From Spirulina subsalsa PCC 9445 (GTDB lineage: Bacteria; Cyanobacteriota; Cyanobacteriia; Cyanobacteriales; Spirulinaceae): a stretch of 64,000 bases of DNA. The stretch is taken from contig NZ_JH980292.1 of NCBI RefSeq assembly GCF_000314005.1, positions 445,410-509,409 of the forward strand, in the 5' to 3' direction. Numbering within the stretch: the first letter of the stretch is position 1; the number at the start of each line of letters is the position of its first letter. Under the pieces are notes generated by a model that made no database searches, had not been told where the DNA came from, and saw nothing but the letters and a program-made list of their open reading frames with translations. This document shows positions 27,776 through 35,512 of the stretch, piece after piece. Made by a program: the position numbers and the translations under genes.

Positions 27776-28405
27776 ATGACCCCTCCAACTTCTACCTTGA
27801 ATCTTCTTTATTCCCTCCTGAAAAAGCTTGGGGAGACAACAGCCACAGGTCAATTAGTCCTCACTGCCCAGAACAAACGCTGGTATTTCTTCTTTTACCA
27901 AGGTAAATTAGCCCATGCTACCACCCAAACCCATCGCGTTCGGCGTTGGTATCGGGCATTACGGAAACATGACCATTCATGGACTCCCACGGACTCCGAT
28001 GCTTTCCAACGAGAACCTTGGGAGTATTGTGTCCTCTTGCAAGAGTACCAACAGAAAAACTCCATTATTCCAAAGCGAAAGCGATTTTAAAAACTATTTT
28101 TTTAGAGGTTTTGTTCTCTCTAAGTCAGGCGCAAAATATCACGCATAAATGGACTAATAACTGGTCGATTGAGAAATATAATCAGCCAGAGTTTACCTTT
28201 GAACGGGCAGAACTGAAACCCCTTTTTAAGGAAGTCAAAGCCTTAAGTGAACAATGATATTCTTTGACCTTTTTCCCGAGTCTTTCTGATCAAGGTATTT
28301 TCTTACAAACTCCTCCCCCTTTCTTCGGCATCAAATAACAGTCTATTATCCCTGCAACCCTTACTCAACGGAAAGCGAACCTTCTGGGATATTGTTGTAA
28401 AAACC
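27776..28405 (+). pseudogene. Broken patA-like response regulator N-terminus
   Basis: The first 100 codons match the PATAN domain of PatA-type regulators: ATGQLVLTAQNKRWYFFFYQGKLAHAT then HRVRRWYRALRKH. Near 28070 the frame shifts; the continuation AKAILKTIFLEVLFSLSQAQ is in another frame and ends at 28257. A third piece, LQPLLNGKRTFWDIVVKTQ, lies in yet another frame up to the IS boundary at 28405. The C-terminal receiver domain is absent. PatA-type proteins act in phototaxis or development in filamentous cyanobacteria; this copy is dead. Confidence 0.65.
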
Positions 28406-29584
28406 CAGAAGTGTTGAATCGGTACTTATGAACTAAGTACAAATGGACACACTAACCCTGTTAAGGGGTAAATTTAACCAGGTGGCACTAGCTCTCTAAA
28501 CCAGTGTACATAGCTAATTTTTTGACACATAAACGCCTGTAAATATCGCAATTTATCCAATAAAGATTTACCGAACTCTGTCGGTATCTTGAGCATATTT
28601 AGAAGTAAATAGGCAATCAGACAACTATAAATCTGGATTTCAATTCCGTTGATATTTTTTAGGGATGAGGCGATCTAATTTGAGGTGCATCTTTAAAAAT
28701 TTCCAAAAGCAACTCAATTGACCAACGCAAACGATAAAACTCGGCAATTTCTTCTGAGCTAACTCCTCCTTCTCCCGTCTCGGGTAAGTTCGTTACTAAT
28801 CGAAACTCAGTCTTTTCTCTAAGTCGCTAAAACTTACGACTCTAGCTTCAATTTGTTCGCGACCTTGGCCTAGTAAACAATTGCCATTATCTAGGAAAGT
28901 TAAGTGAACATTGTTCCTAATTCTCAGAACGAAGTAGCGATCCTTCAACTTTTGTAACAGGGCAATTTGAATTAGGCTAAAAAAGCCTCTATCCATTATT
29001 CCAACGCCATTAGCTGGAATTGATTCTAGGGTTGTATCGCCATATTTATAGTCATGACCTTGACCAAAATGAAGGAAGAGTCCGCCTGGAATTCCGGTGA
29101 AGAGATTTAGACCCGCAAAAAGCTTGACTTGGTGAACTTCTTGATGCCAGAGTAACTTACTGGTGAGAGTGACAATGGTTGAATCTAAGGGAAAAAGTTG
29201 TAGCTGATTGGATGGAATCTTATTCTGTTTAAGAAACTGTTGTGTTAGATGAACCCACAATTGATAAAAAATTTGAGGATCGCGATACTTACTGGCTTTA
29301 GAAAAGGTGGAAATATCAACAGACTCCCCCATAATATTAAGCCTCTTGAAGAGACTTCTCATACTGGTTTGACTCTGGTCAAGAACAAATTCAAGCCAAA
29401 TGGAAACGAATTTAAAAGTATTTAAGACGGGATAGTCATCTTGAGGCAAATGACCGAGGCATTGTTTGACAATTTGAGGAAAGTTGGATAGAATCAAGGG
29501 ATTAGTTTTTTTAAAAAAGTAAGCCCCTATTTTAAAACAATAGGGGCTTTTTGTCAAGTTTTTTACTAACATTCAACACTTCTG
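28406..29584 (-). mobile_element. IS4-family insertion sequence, copy 1 (inactive)
   Basis: A 1179-bp element bounded by the perfect 14-bp inverted repeats CAGAAGTGTTGAAT and ATTCAACACTTCTG. It is nearly identical to the copy at 54312-55489 but differs by three single-base homopolymer indels and a few substitutions. The flanks show no matching 9-bp duplication, unlike copy 2. Confidence 0.9.
28474..29572 (-). pseudogene. IS4-family transposase, frameshifted
   Basis: It starts at the same ATG as the intact 365-residue copy but runs out of frame after about 255 residues, where a T run is one base shorter than in copy 2 (LEKRLSFD instead of LEKKTEFR). Two further one-base indels lie downstream, in the part encoding the YREK motif. 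The dead copy cannot make full-length transposase, although it could be mobilised by the intact copy. Confidence 0.85.
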
Positions 29585-29700
29585 GTATATTGCCAATCTC
29601 CGATGAGGGTTGCAGCTTGTGCGGAGGGGGTATAGGGCGCAAAGTAGCACAAGGAAGTAGCGGCTAAACCTAACGTTAAACTTGCAATTTTATTCAGCAT
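29566..29700 (-). pseudogene. 5' fragment of an exported protein cut by the IS
   Basis: The minus strand from ATG 29698-29700 encodes a clear signal peptide, starting MLNKIASLTLGLAATSL and ending PSAQA, followed by ATLIGDWQY. The frame enters the IS end and stops there after 44 codons. The rest of the gene is not found on the other side of the IS. The signal peptide and the opening AATLIGDW are like those of small secreted PEP-CTERM-type proteins, but the family cannot be decided. Confidence 0.6.
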
Positions 29701-29959
29701 GGTTAATTTCTCGCGTGAAGTTACTTGATACTAAGGACAGGAGCTATGTTTGATTTTTTTGTGTCCTGTCGGGCATTGAACCTAGGGTTTTGATGCCTTA
29801 TGTAACTGTCTCGCTCAGTTGGCAGGGAAATGATGCAAGGAAGGATAAACTTTACCGTAACTTCATAATTGGATCTAGTTAGGGCTTGCTGAATAACTCT
29901 GCTCTGGGTGGGGAATGGGGAACAGGGGCAGTCGGGAATGGCGAGTCGGGAGTAATGTC

Positions 29960-30080
29960 CCTGACTCCGACGGTACTTTTTTGAAGCTCCCCACCCACAA
30001 GGGGATGGGGCTTTCAACGCAACATTGCTGTAAAAAATTTTCAGGAGCATCCCCAAAGTATTCTACTCACTGACTCCATC
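29960..30080 (+). pseudogene. Uma2 gene remnant with hairpin insertion
   Basis: The segments GACTCCGACGGTACTTTT (29963-29980) and the stretch starting TTTCAGGAGCATCCCC (about 30039-30080) match 26382-26450 inside the Uma2 gene at 26319. Between them is about 50 extra bases containing the hairpin-forming CTCCCCACCCACAAGGGG. So this is a fragment of a second copy, split by a miniature IS605-end-like insertion. Confidence 0.55.
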
Positions 30081-30122
30081 CCCTCCCTGCAAGCGAGGAA
30101 GGGGAATTCCGCAACATTTTTT
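30075..30122. repeat. Left member of a 47-bp inverted repeat pair
   Basis: The sequence starting TCCATCCCCTCCCTGCAAGC is found reversed at 32891-32937 with about two mismatches. The pair flanks the TPR-glycosyltransferase gene and the tRNA-Leu. The CCCCT and AGGGG runs can form a hairpin, like an IS200/IS605 end. Confidence 0.6.
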
Positions 30123-30130
30123 TTAAAACT

Positions 30131-32461
30131 CTATCGCTCCCGCAAAAACCCCCAGTTCTTCAAGCTTAACTCCTTCATCACTCGACTTATCACCCCAGAC
30201 CAGTCTTGCCGCAGGGTTTGCCGGAATAACGTCATGGTGGGATACCAAGGAGTTTCACGGCGGTCTAACATCCAGCGCCAATCGGGAGCATAACAGAGCA
30301 ACGTCCAGACCTGTTTTCCTAATGCTCCCGCCAGATGAGCAACAGAAGTATCAACAGTAATTACTAAGTCGAGTTCTTGGATTAAGCGGGCGGTGGCGGC
30401 AAAGTCGGTCAGGAAGGGGCTTAAATCCGCGACAGGGCAAGAGTCGGGCAGTTCTTTTAACTCTTCGACCCGTTCCCCTTTTTGTAGGCTGTACCACTGA
30501 AAATTAGACTGTTGTAGCAGGGGGAGAAAGTCCTTTAGGGTGGCGGAACGGTTGTGATCGTTTTTGTGGGTGGGACTGCCTCCCCAAACGATGCCGACTT
30601 TGGGCAAGGGGGAGGGGGGCAGTTGAGGATGGGGGGCGGGGGTGATGTGGAGATAGGGGCAGGGGGTGGGGTGGGTGTCGGGGAAAACTTGCAGGACGTG
30701 GGGCAAACTCATTAGGGGGATGTAGCTGTGGAAGTCCTCTAGATTAAGGGGGCCGGGGGGGAGGATTTGGTCAATGCCGGGGACTGAGGCGAAGAGTTCC
30801 CTTAATTCGGGGACACAGACGAGGAGAACACGACTACACCGTTGGGCGGCTAGGGGGAGATAGCGGATAAATTGGATAGCATCTCCAGCGCCTTGTTCTG
30901 TGTGGATGAGTAGGGTTTGTTGGGGTAGGGGGCGACCATCCCAGCGGGGGTGAGGACAGTCAAAGGGGGTAAATTCGGGGGTTTGCCAGCGCCATTCGCA
31001 CTCTTGAAAGCCTTCTGCCCATTGCCCCAAGGTTAATAGAGCCATGCCGAGGTTAAAGTGAAGGGTGGGGAGGTCGGGACGGAGTGTAAGGGCTTGTCGA
31101 TAGTGAGCAAGGGCTAAAAGCATTTGATTCTGGGCATTGTAGAGAATCCCCAAGTTGTTATAACTCTCTGCGTGGTGGGGGTCAAATTCTAGGATTTGGC
31201 GAAACTGGGCGAGGGCGAGATCATGGGTTTTGGGGTCATCTCGATAAATCACCCCCAGATTGTACAGGGCGGGGATATAGTCCGGTTGTAAGGCGAGACA
31301 ATCTTGATAATGTGCGATCGCCTTTTCCCGTTCCCCCGTCTCATAGGCCTGATTCCCCAACTCAAACAGATGATTCGGCGACTGCATCGCCAACTCCGGG
31401 GACGGATGCACCACCTCCTGTAACGCCTCATCCGGCAGCGCAAAAGACGTTTTCAGTAACTCCTCATCCCACTCAATCAACTCCGGAAACCGAATCCCCG
31501 GCAGAACCTCCACCGCGAAAACCTCCTGTACGGCATCCTCGAAGCGCAGGAAGGCCACCGTTTCCCCCCGGTCGATATCCACCACCCAAACCCCACAACA
31601 ACGCTCCTCTTGCTGACTAATGGGAATCCCACTAAACACCGCCGTTTCCCGCACTTGGGACAGTCCCACAAAAGCCCAGCGCCCATAAAAACTCAGCCCC
31701 CGCGTAAACCCCGGCAACTGTGCCACTGGGGTTAATTTCCCCCCGTTCAAGTCAACCGTTGCCAAACTCCCTTTCCCCGACTCCAACACCCAGAGGCGCC
31801 CATCATACCACCGAGGAGAGTGAGGCATCGAGAGGCTTTGAGTGATGATCTCATTACTGGGAATATCCATCAGAATCCCCCCCGTTGCCTTGGTTTTCCG
31901 CCATCCTTCCGGGGTATTCGTCGCCCCCAAGGCCGTCACATACTGGGGTTGATTCATCGGCCCCACTGCCAAACCATTGAGGTGACAACGGTCTTCTAGA
32001 GCATAGTGGGTAATAAAAGGAGGTCGCCAGCGAGGGACAAAACTAGAACGATCTTCCAGCGTACAGAGACAGGAAAAACGGGTATTAATAAACCATAATT
32101 CCTCATCAATATAGGTCATTTCGTGAATATCAATATCCCCCGTAATGTGGGTTTTGCGGGGTAAATAACAAGCATCATGGGGGCCTGGTTCTTTCAATCT
32201 TGGAATAACGGCGGGAATATTGCGAAATTCGATAATTTGGAAGTGAGTCCCAATGGCCAAGCGGTTGGCATCAGCTACCATCCCCATTGGTTTATCAAAG
32301 ACCCGAAAATGAGTATTTAGCACTTCTCCCTCACTGCGCAAAATAACCACTTTTCCCGCTTGGTAGGTGGACACAATGAGGGAGATTCCCAGTTGATTCA
32401 GCAGGTGAGGAAAATTGCTAGTGTGGACACTACTTAAAGGGTTTTGCAAAGGGCTTTGCAT
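30131..32461 (-). CDS. TIGR03032 - TPR - glycosyltransferase-like fusion
   Basis: About 776 residues in three parts. Residues 1-350 are TIGR03032-type (DIDIHEMTYIDEELWFINTRF, LEDRCHLNGLA, LSMPHSPRWYDGRLWVLES). Residues about 370-480 are TPRs (HLFELGNQAYETGEREKAI, ALYNLGVIYRDD, YNNLGILYNAQNQ). The last 300 residues resemble the heptosyltransferase-like domain that follows TPRs in many bacteria (EWRWQTPEF, KVGIVWGGSPTHKND, DLVITVDTSVAHLAGALGKQVW). The frame extends to 32515, but that would overlap the tRNA-Leu; the ATG at 32459-32461 clears it by 11 bases. Protein glycosylation or surface polysaccharide work is inferred. Confidence 0.85.
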   Translation of the reverse strand: MQSPLQNPLSSVHTSNFPHLLNQLGISLIVSTYQAGKVVILRSEGEVLNTHFRVFDKPMGMVADANRLAIGTHFQIIEFRNIPAVIPRLKEPGPHDACYLPRKTHITGDIDIHEMTYIDEELWFINTRFSCLCTLEDRSSFVPRWRPPFITHYALEDRCHLNGLAVGPMNQPQYVTALGATNTPEGWRKTKATGGILMDIPSNEIITQSLSMPHSPRWYDGRLWVLESGKGSLATVDLNGGKLTPVAQLPGFTRGLSFYGRWAFVGLSQVRETAVFSGIPISQQEERCCGVWVVDIDRGETVAFLRFEDAVQEVFAVEVLPGIRFPELIEWDEELLKTSFALPDEALQEVVHPSPELAMQSPNHLFELGNQAYETGEREKAIAHYQDCLALQPDYIPALYNLGVIYRDDPKTHDLALAQFRQILEFDPHHAESYNNLGILYNAQNQMLLALAHYRQALTLRPDLPTLHFNLGMALLTLGQWAEGFQECEWRWQTPEFTPFDCPHPRWDGRPLPQQTLLIHTEQGAGDAIQFIRYLPLAAQRCSRVLLVCVPELRELFASVPGIDQILPPGPLNLEDFHSYIPLMSLPHVLQVFPDTHPTPCPYLHITPAPHPQLPPSPLPKVGIVWGGSPTHKNDHNRSATLKDFLPLLQQSNFQWYSLQKGERVEELKELPDSCPVADLSPFLTDFAATARLIQELDLVITVDTSVAHLAGALGKQVWTLLCYAPDWRWMLDRRETPWYPTMTLFRQTLRQDWSGVISRVMKELSLKNWGFLRER

Positions 32462-32472
32462 AGGGGAATAGA

Positions 32473-32557
32473 TGGGGGCGGAGAGACTTGAACTCTCACG
32501 GTTATCACTAACCAACGGATTTTAAGTCCGTAGCGTCTACCATTCCGCCACGCCCCC
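32473..32557 (-). tRNA. trnL-UAA: tRNA-Leu (anticodon UAA), no intron
   Basis: The minus strand folds as a class II tRNA of 85 nt without CCA. The acceptor stem GGGGGCG pairs with CGCCCCC, with discriminator A. The anticodon arm is ACGGA-CTTAAAA-TCCGT with anticodon TAA, followed by a long variable arm and a T arm with GAGAG-TTCAAGT-CTCTC. Many cyanobacteria have a group I intron in this tRNA's anticodon loop; none is present here. Confidence 0.93.
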
Positions 32558-32682
32558 CTTTTTTCAAAGGCGAACTTCATCATAGCAGAAAAAAAACGGG
32601 CTTGGCAAATTAATTTATTTTATGGTTTCTTGATGGAATGTTTGACAACATTGATAAATAGGGAACAGGGAACGGGGAACAG
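32558..32682. other. Upstream region of tRNA-Leu
   Basis: AT-rich sequence upstream of the minus-strand tRNA, leading into the heptamer array. It should contain the tRNA promoter, but no clear -35/-10 pair was singled out. Confidence 0.35.
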
Positions 32683-32834
32683 GGAATCGGGAGTCGGGAG
32701 TCGGGAGTCGGGAGTCGGGTGTCGGGTGTCGGGTGTCGGGTGTCGGGAATCGGGAGTCGGGTGTCGGGAATCGGGAGTCGGGTGTCGGGAGTCGGGAATC
32801 GGGAGTCGGGAATCGGGAGTCGGGAATCGGGAGA
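32683..32834. repeat. Long heptamer array (GGGAGTC/GGGAATC/GGGTGTC)
   Basis: About 21 tandem 7-bp units of the form TCGGGAG, TCGGGAA or TCGGGTG, the longest STRR array in the window. It is followed by CCCCTGCT repeats and by the right inverted repeat at 32891. Open frames through it are repeats translated in different phases and not genes. Confidence 0.88.
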
Positions 32835-32890
32835 TTGCCTCTCCCCTGCTCCCCTGCTCCCCTGCTCCCCCGTTCCCCGTTCCCTTTAAC

Positions 32891-32937
32891 AAAAATGCTG
32901 CGTAATTCCCCTTCCTCGCTTGCAGGGAGGGGATGGA
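32891..32937. repeat. Right member of the 47-bp inverted repeat pair
   Basis: Reverse complement of 30075-30122 with about two mismatches. The two copies are 2.8 kb apart and enclose a single CDS, a tRNA and the heptamer array. Confidence 0.6.
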
Positions 32938-32999
32938 CTTGACCACTAACTCCCAAAGCGAAAACCAAGCTAAAAAGGGCTGTGTTGCAAGAGAAAATT

Positions 33000-33126
33000 T
33001 GGGTCTTAGGAACTAGGACTTCTGCCTGGGGAGGGAAGATAAGACTGGCTATATTTCGGTATAGAAAGCACTTCCCATTGAATCAGGAAGCTCCATCCTC
33101 GCGCCTCGGCAGGGTGGGGTAGTTCA
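33000..33126 (+). mobile_element. IS200/IS605 right-end-like remnant
   Basis: The plus strand reads KHFPLNQEAPSS before a stop, resembling a TnpB C-terminal tail. It is followed by the GC-rich hairpin region CTCGCGCCTCGGCAGG and ends GGGTAGTTCAC, typical of the right end of cyanobacterial IS605-type elements. The rest of tnpB is missing. It abuts the 3' end of ispE. Confidence 0.4.
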
Positions 33127-34062
33127 CGCTAAATGGATACCCTGACTAGAGAATTGTGTCACCCATAGCCCCAAATCGGGATTAGGGATTTGTTGGGCGA
33201 TGGTTTCTTTTACCTGTTGGGCTTGGTTTTGGGACTCACAGAGGGCGAAAACCGTTGGACCTGAACCGGACATCATGGTACCGAGAACTCCCGCTTCGGC
33301 AAAGGCAGCGCGTAGGTGAGCGACGGCGGGGTATTGGGGTAAAACCACCTTTTCAAGATCGTTGTGGAGGTGTTGGGCGATGCCGCGGCCGTCATTGTGG
33401 GCGATCGCCTGCACCAAGGCTCCAGACTCCACAATAGCCGCCCGGTGGTGGAATTGGTCGGCTTCGGTTAAGTAGGTTTCCCCAAATTGTTGGCGATAGG
33501 TTTGATAAGCCCAAGGAGTAGACACTTCTAAACTTTGATATTTCCCCAACACCACCCACCAACCATGAGGATTATGGAGAGGATCTAACTGTTCCCCTCG
33601 TCCAGTGGCTAAGGCTGTCCCCCCAGCCACACAAAAGGGAACATCTGACCCCAATTCCGCCCCTAAGTCTTGCAATTCCGGCTGAGTCAGTCCCAGTTGC
33701 CAGAGGAGGTTTAACCCCACTAACACCGCGGCCGCATCGGTTGACCCCCCGGCCAGTCCCGCCGCCAGGGGAATATGTTTCTCGACCATAATCTCTACAC
33801 CGCCCCAATTGCTGAAGGCATGGGGAAAGCGTTTTTCCATGAGTTGAGCCGCTTTGTAGGCGAGGTTTTGCTTTTCGTCGAGTTGGGGCAAATTACACCG
33901 GACGCGGGTCAGGGGGAGACTACTACTCTGAATCGTGATGCGATCGCACAGGTCAATACTTTGTAGAATCATCACCAACTCATGGAATCCATCGGGGCGA
34001 TCGCCGACAATTTCCAGATACAGGTTAATTTTAGCCGGAGCAAGGAGTGTGTAACGGTTCAT
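33124..34062 (-). CDS. ispE: 4-diphosphocytidyl-2-C-methyl-D-erythritol kinase
   Basis: A 312-residue GHMP kinase of the MEP isoprenoid pathway, which phosphorylates CDP-methylerythritol in the cytoplasm. The N-terminus LLAPAKINLYLEIVGDRPDGFHEL is diagnostic. The ATP-binding motif is PLAAGLAGGSTDAAAVL, and the third GHMP motif is MMSGSGPTVFAL. Length is normal. It follows rsmA on the same strand with 47 bases between, an arrangement common in bacteria, so they are probably cotranscribed. Confidence 0.96.
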   Translation of the reverse strand: MNRYTLLAPAKINLYLEIVGDRPDGFHELVMILQSIDLCDRITIQSSSLPLTRVRCNLPQLDEKQNLAYKAAQLMEKRFPHAFSNWGGVEIMVEKHIPLAAGLAGGSTDAAAVLVGLNLLWQLGLTQPELQDLGAELGSDVPFCVAGGTALATGRGEQLDPLHNPHGWWVVLGKYQSLEVSTPWAYQTYRQQFGETYLTEADQFHHRAAIVESGALVQAIAHNDGRGIAQHLHNDLEKVVLPQYPAVAHLRAAFAEAGVLGTMMSGSGPTVFALCESQNQAQQVKETIAQQIPNPDLGLWVTQFSSQGIHLA

Positions 34063-34109
34063 AGGAGTCCAAGGGCGAATAATTGGGGGATACAGCCTTT
34101 CTCACGGGC

Positions 34110-34922
34110 TTATAATTCCCCAATTTTATTACTGAGGGCGATCCAGTCGTCAACTCCAAGATTTTCCGCCCGGGATTGGGGATTCAGATTCAATTGTGCA
34201 AAACATTGATTGATCTGCTCCTCGGGAAATAAGCCCTTTAAGTTATTGCGCAGCATTTTCCGTTTACTGGCAAACCCCACTTTGAGGAGGGTAGCCAATT
34301 TTTGGGGAGATTGCGCCCGATGTTCTCGCACAAAAGGACGAAGCCGCACCACGGCGGAATTCACCTTGGGGGGAGGCGAAAAGGCTTTAGGGGGGACTTG
34401 ACAAATCGGCTCACATTGGGCGAGATACTGCACCCGCACTGACAGCGCGCCAAAGTTTTTCTGGTGAGGTTCGGCACAAAGGCGATCGCAAATTTCCTGT
34501 TGCACCAACAACACAATCGACTCGTAGGGTATCGCTCGCGGTTGGTCAATGGTGCCTAACAAATATTGTAAAATCGGCCCGGTGATGTTGTAGGGAATAT
34601 TGGCTACCACTTTATTGGGGTTCTGGAAGCGGGGGAAATCCCCCAGCATTCCCTTGAGGTCTAAAGTTAAAATATCCCCTTCCAACAACAGAAAATTCTC
34701 CATTTTCCCGAAACGATGCACCAAACGGCGCACCAAATCCCGGTCAATTTCCACCGCCACCAAAGCCTCTACCCAAGGTAACAAACGGTCCGTTAGGGCG
34801 CCCTGTCCTGGGCCAATTTCCAAAAGGCGATCGCTCTTTTTTAACTCCGCCGCCGTCACAATCTCCCCCAATACCTGCTCCGACTTCAGCCAATGTTGTG
34901 CAAAACGTTTTCGCGCTCTCAT
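34110..34922 (-). CDS. rsmA: 16S rRNA dimethyladenosine transferase (KsgA)
   Basis: A 270-residue KsgA/RsmA enzyme that dimethylates the two adjacent adenosines near the 3' end of 16S rRNA. It has ARKRFAQHWL at the N-terminus, the SAM motif LLEIGPGQGALTDRLL, and the catalytic NIPYNITGPIL. The C-terminal SAVVRLRPF and FASKRKMLRNNLK segments are typical. The open frame extends to 34958, but the ATG at 34920-34922 gives the standard start MRARKRFAQ. Confidence 0.95.
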   Translation of the reverse strand: MRARKRFAQHWLKSEQVLGEIVTAAELKKSDRLLEIGPGQGALTDRLLPWVEALVAVEIDRDLVRRLVHRFGKMENFLLLEGDILTLDLKGMLGDFPRFQNPNKVVANIPYNITGPILQYLLGTIDQPRAIPYESIVLLVQQEICDRLCAEPHQKNFGALSVRVQYLAQCEPICQVPPKAFSPPPKVNSAVVRLRPFVREHRAQSPQKLATLLKVGFASKRKMLRNNLKGLFPEEQINQCFAQLNLNPQSRAENLGVDDWIALSNKIGEL

Positions 34923-34990
34923 CACAGTAATCCATAAATTAATTATCCATTCCCCCACACCTCACACCCTATCCCCCAAGATATACCCCT

Positions 34991-35006
34991 TGTGACATAT
35001 ATCACG
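34991..35006. promoter_or_regulatory. Candidate CRP-type (SyCRP1) operator
   Basis: TGTGA-CATATA-TCACG is one base from the CRP-family consensus TGTGA-N6-TCACA. It lies 69 bases upstream of rsmA and 114 bases upstream of the 66-residue gene at 35120. The direction of control is unclear. Confidence 0.5.
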
Positions 35007-35119
35007 TTACTAAGTAATTAAACTCACTTCGTTCTTAAGATTTAATCACTCTCTCACCAGAGAAAATTTGAGATACTATGGCTGTGATTCAAATCAGGGT
35101 AATACGTTGGAGCAGTCCC

Positions 35120-35320
35120 ATGTCTATTTCACTTCAGGAAACACCAACCTATATCGAAGAGTTCGTCAATCACATTTTGACCACTCGCCGTATCACACGC
35201 CAAGACCAAAGCCGCTTAATGTCTCTCCTTTTTGATAATGTGTTAGGCGACCAAGAGCAGCGCGTTGTCAACCGGATTTTTGATGCCCTTCATCAAGGAA
35301 CTGTCCGCGTTGTAGATTAA
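35120..35320 (+). CDS. Small conserved-looking hypothetical protein, 66 aa
   Basis: The product starts MSISLQETPTYIEEFVNHIL and contains ITRQDQSRLMSLLF and NRIFDALHQGTVRVVD. I recall similar short proteins in other cyanobacteria but know no function. It is acidic-amphipathic and predicted helical, with no membrane segment or signal. The open frame begins at 35078, but the ATG at 35120 gives the more natural N-terminus. The CRP-like site upstream could control it. Confidence 0.7.
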   Translation: MSISLQETPTYIEEFVNHILTTRRITRQDQSRLMSLLFDNVLGDQEQRVVNRIFDALHQGTVRVVD

Positions 35321-35512
35321 TTCAGCATTCTACAGGAATAGATAGGGTCTAAACCCTTGGTCAACCCAAGCAAGAGGCAAACAACAAGGGAAAAGCCCAT
35401 GAAATTGACGGTAAAGCTCAGAATTGGTCTAGGCAATGCCTCCAGACCCAAGTTTTTATACACATTCTAGTGCTTGATTCATTTAGAGATGAATCGCGGT
35501 CAGGGACTACGC
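35321..35512. other. Intergenic region before the structured leader
   Basis: It contains the perfect hairpin GATTCAT-ttagag-ATGAATC (35477-35496), perhaps a terminator for the upstream small gene. No coding sequence is seen. Confidence 0.4.

Noticed and set aside
32683-32834. CRISPR array
   Set aside because: Contiguous 7-bp units without spacers, so a simple tandem repeat.
32615-32968. Several overlapping open frames rich in SRFPTPD or GVGSRES repeats
   Set aside because: They are translations of the 7-bp tandem array in different phases and have no independent coding signs.
34991-35011. NtcA site (GTA-N8-TAC) near the CRP-like palindrome
   Set aside because: The half-sites do not fit GTA-N8-TAC; the CRP pattern fits better.
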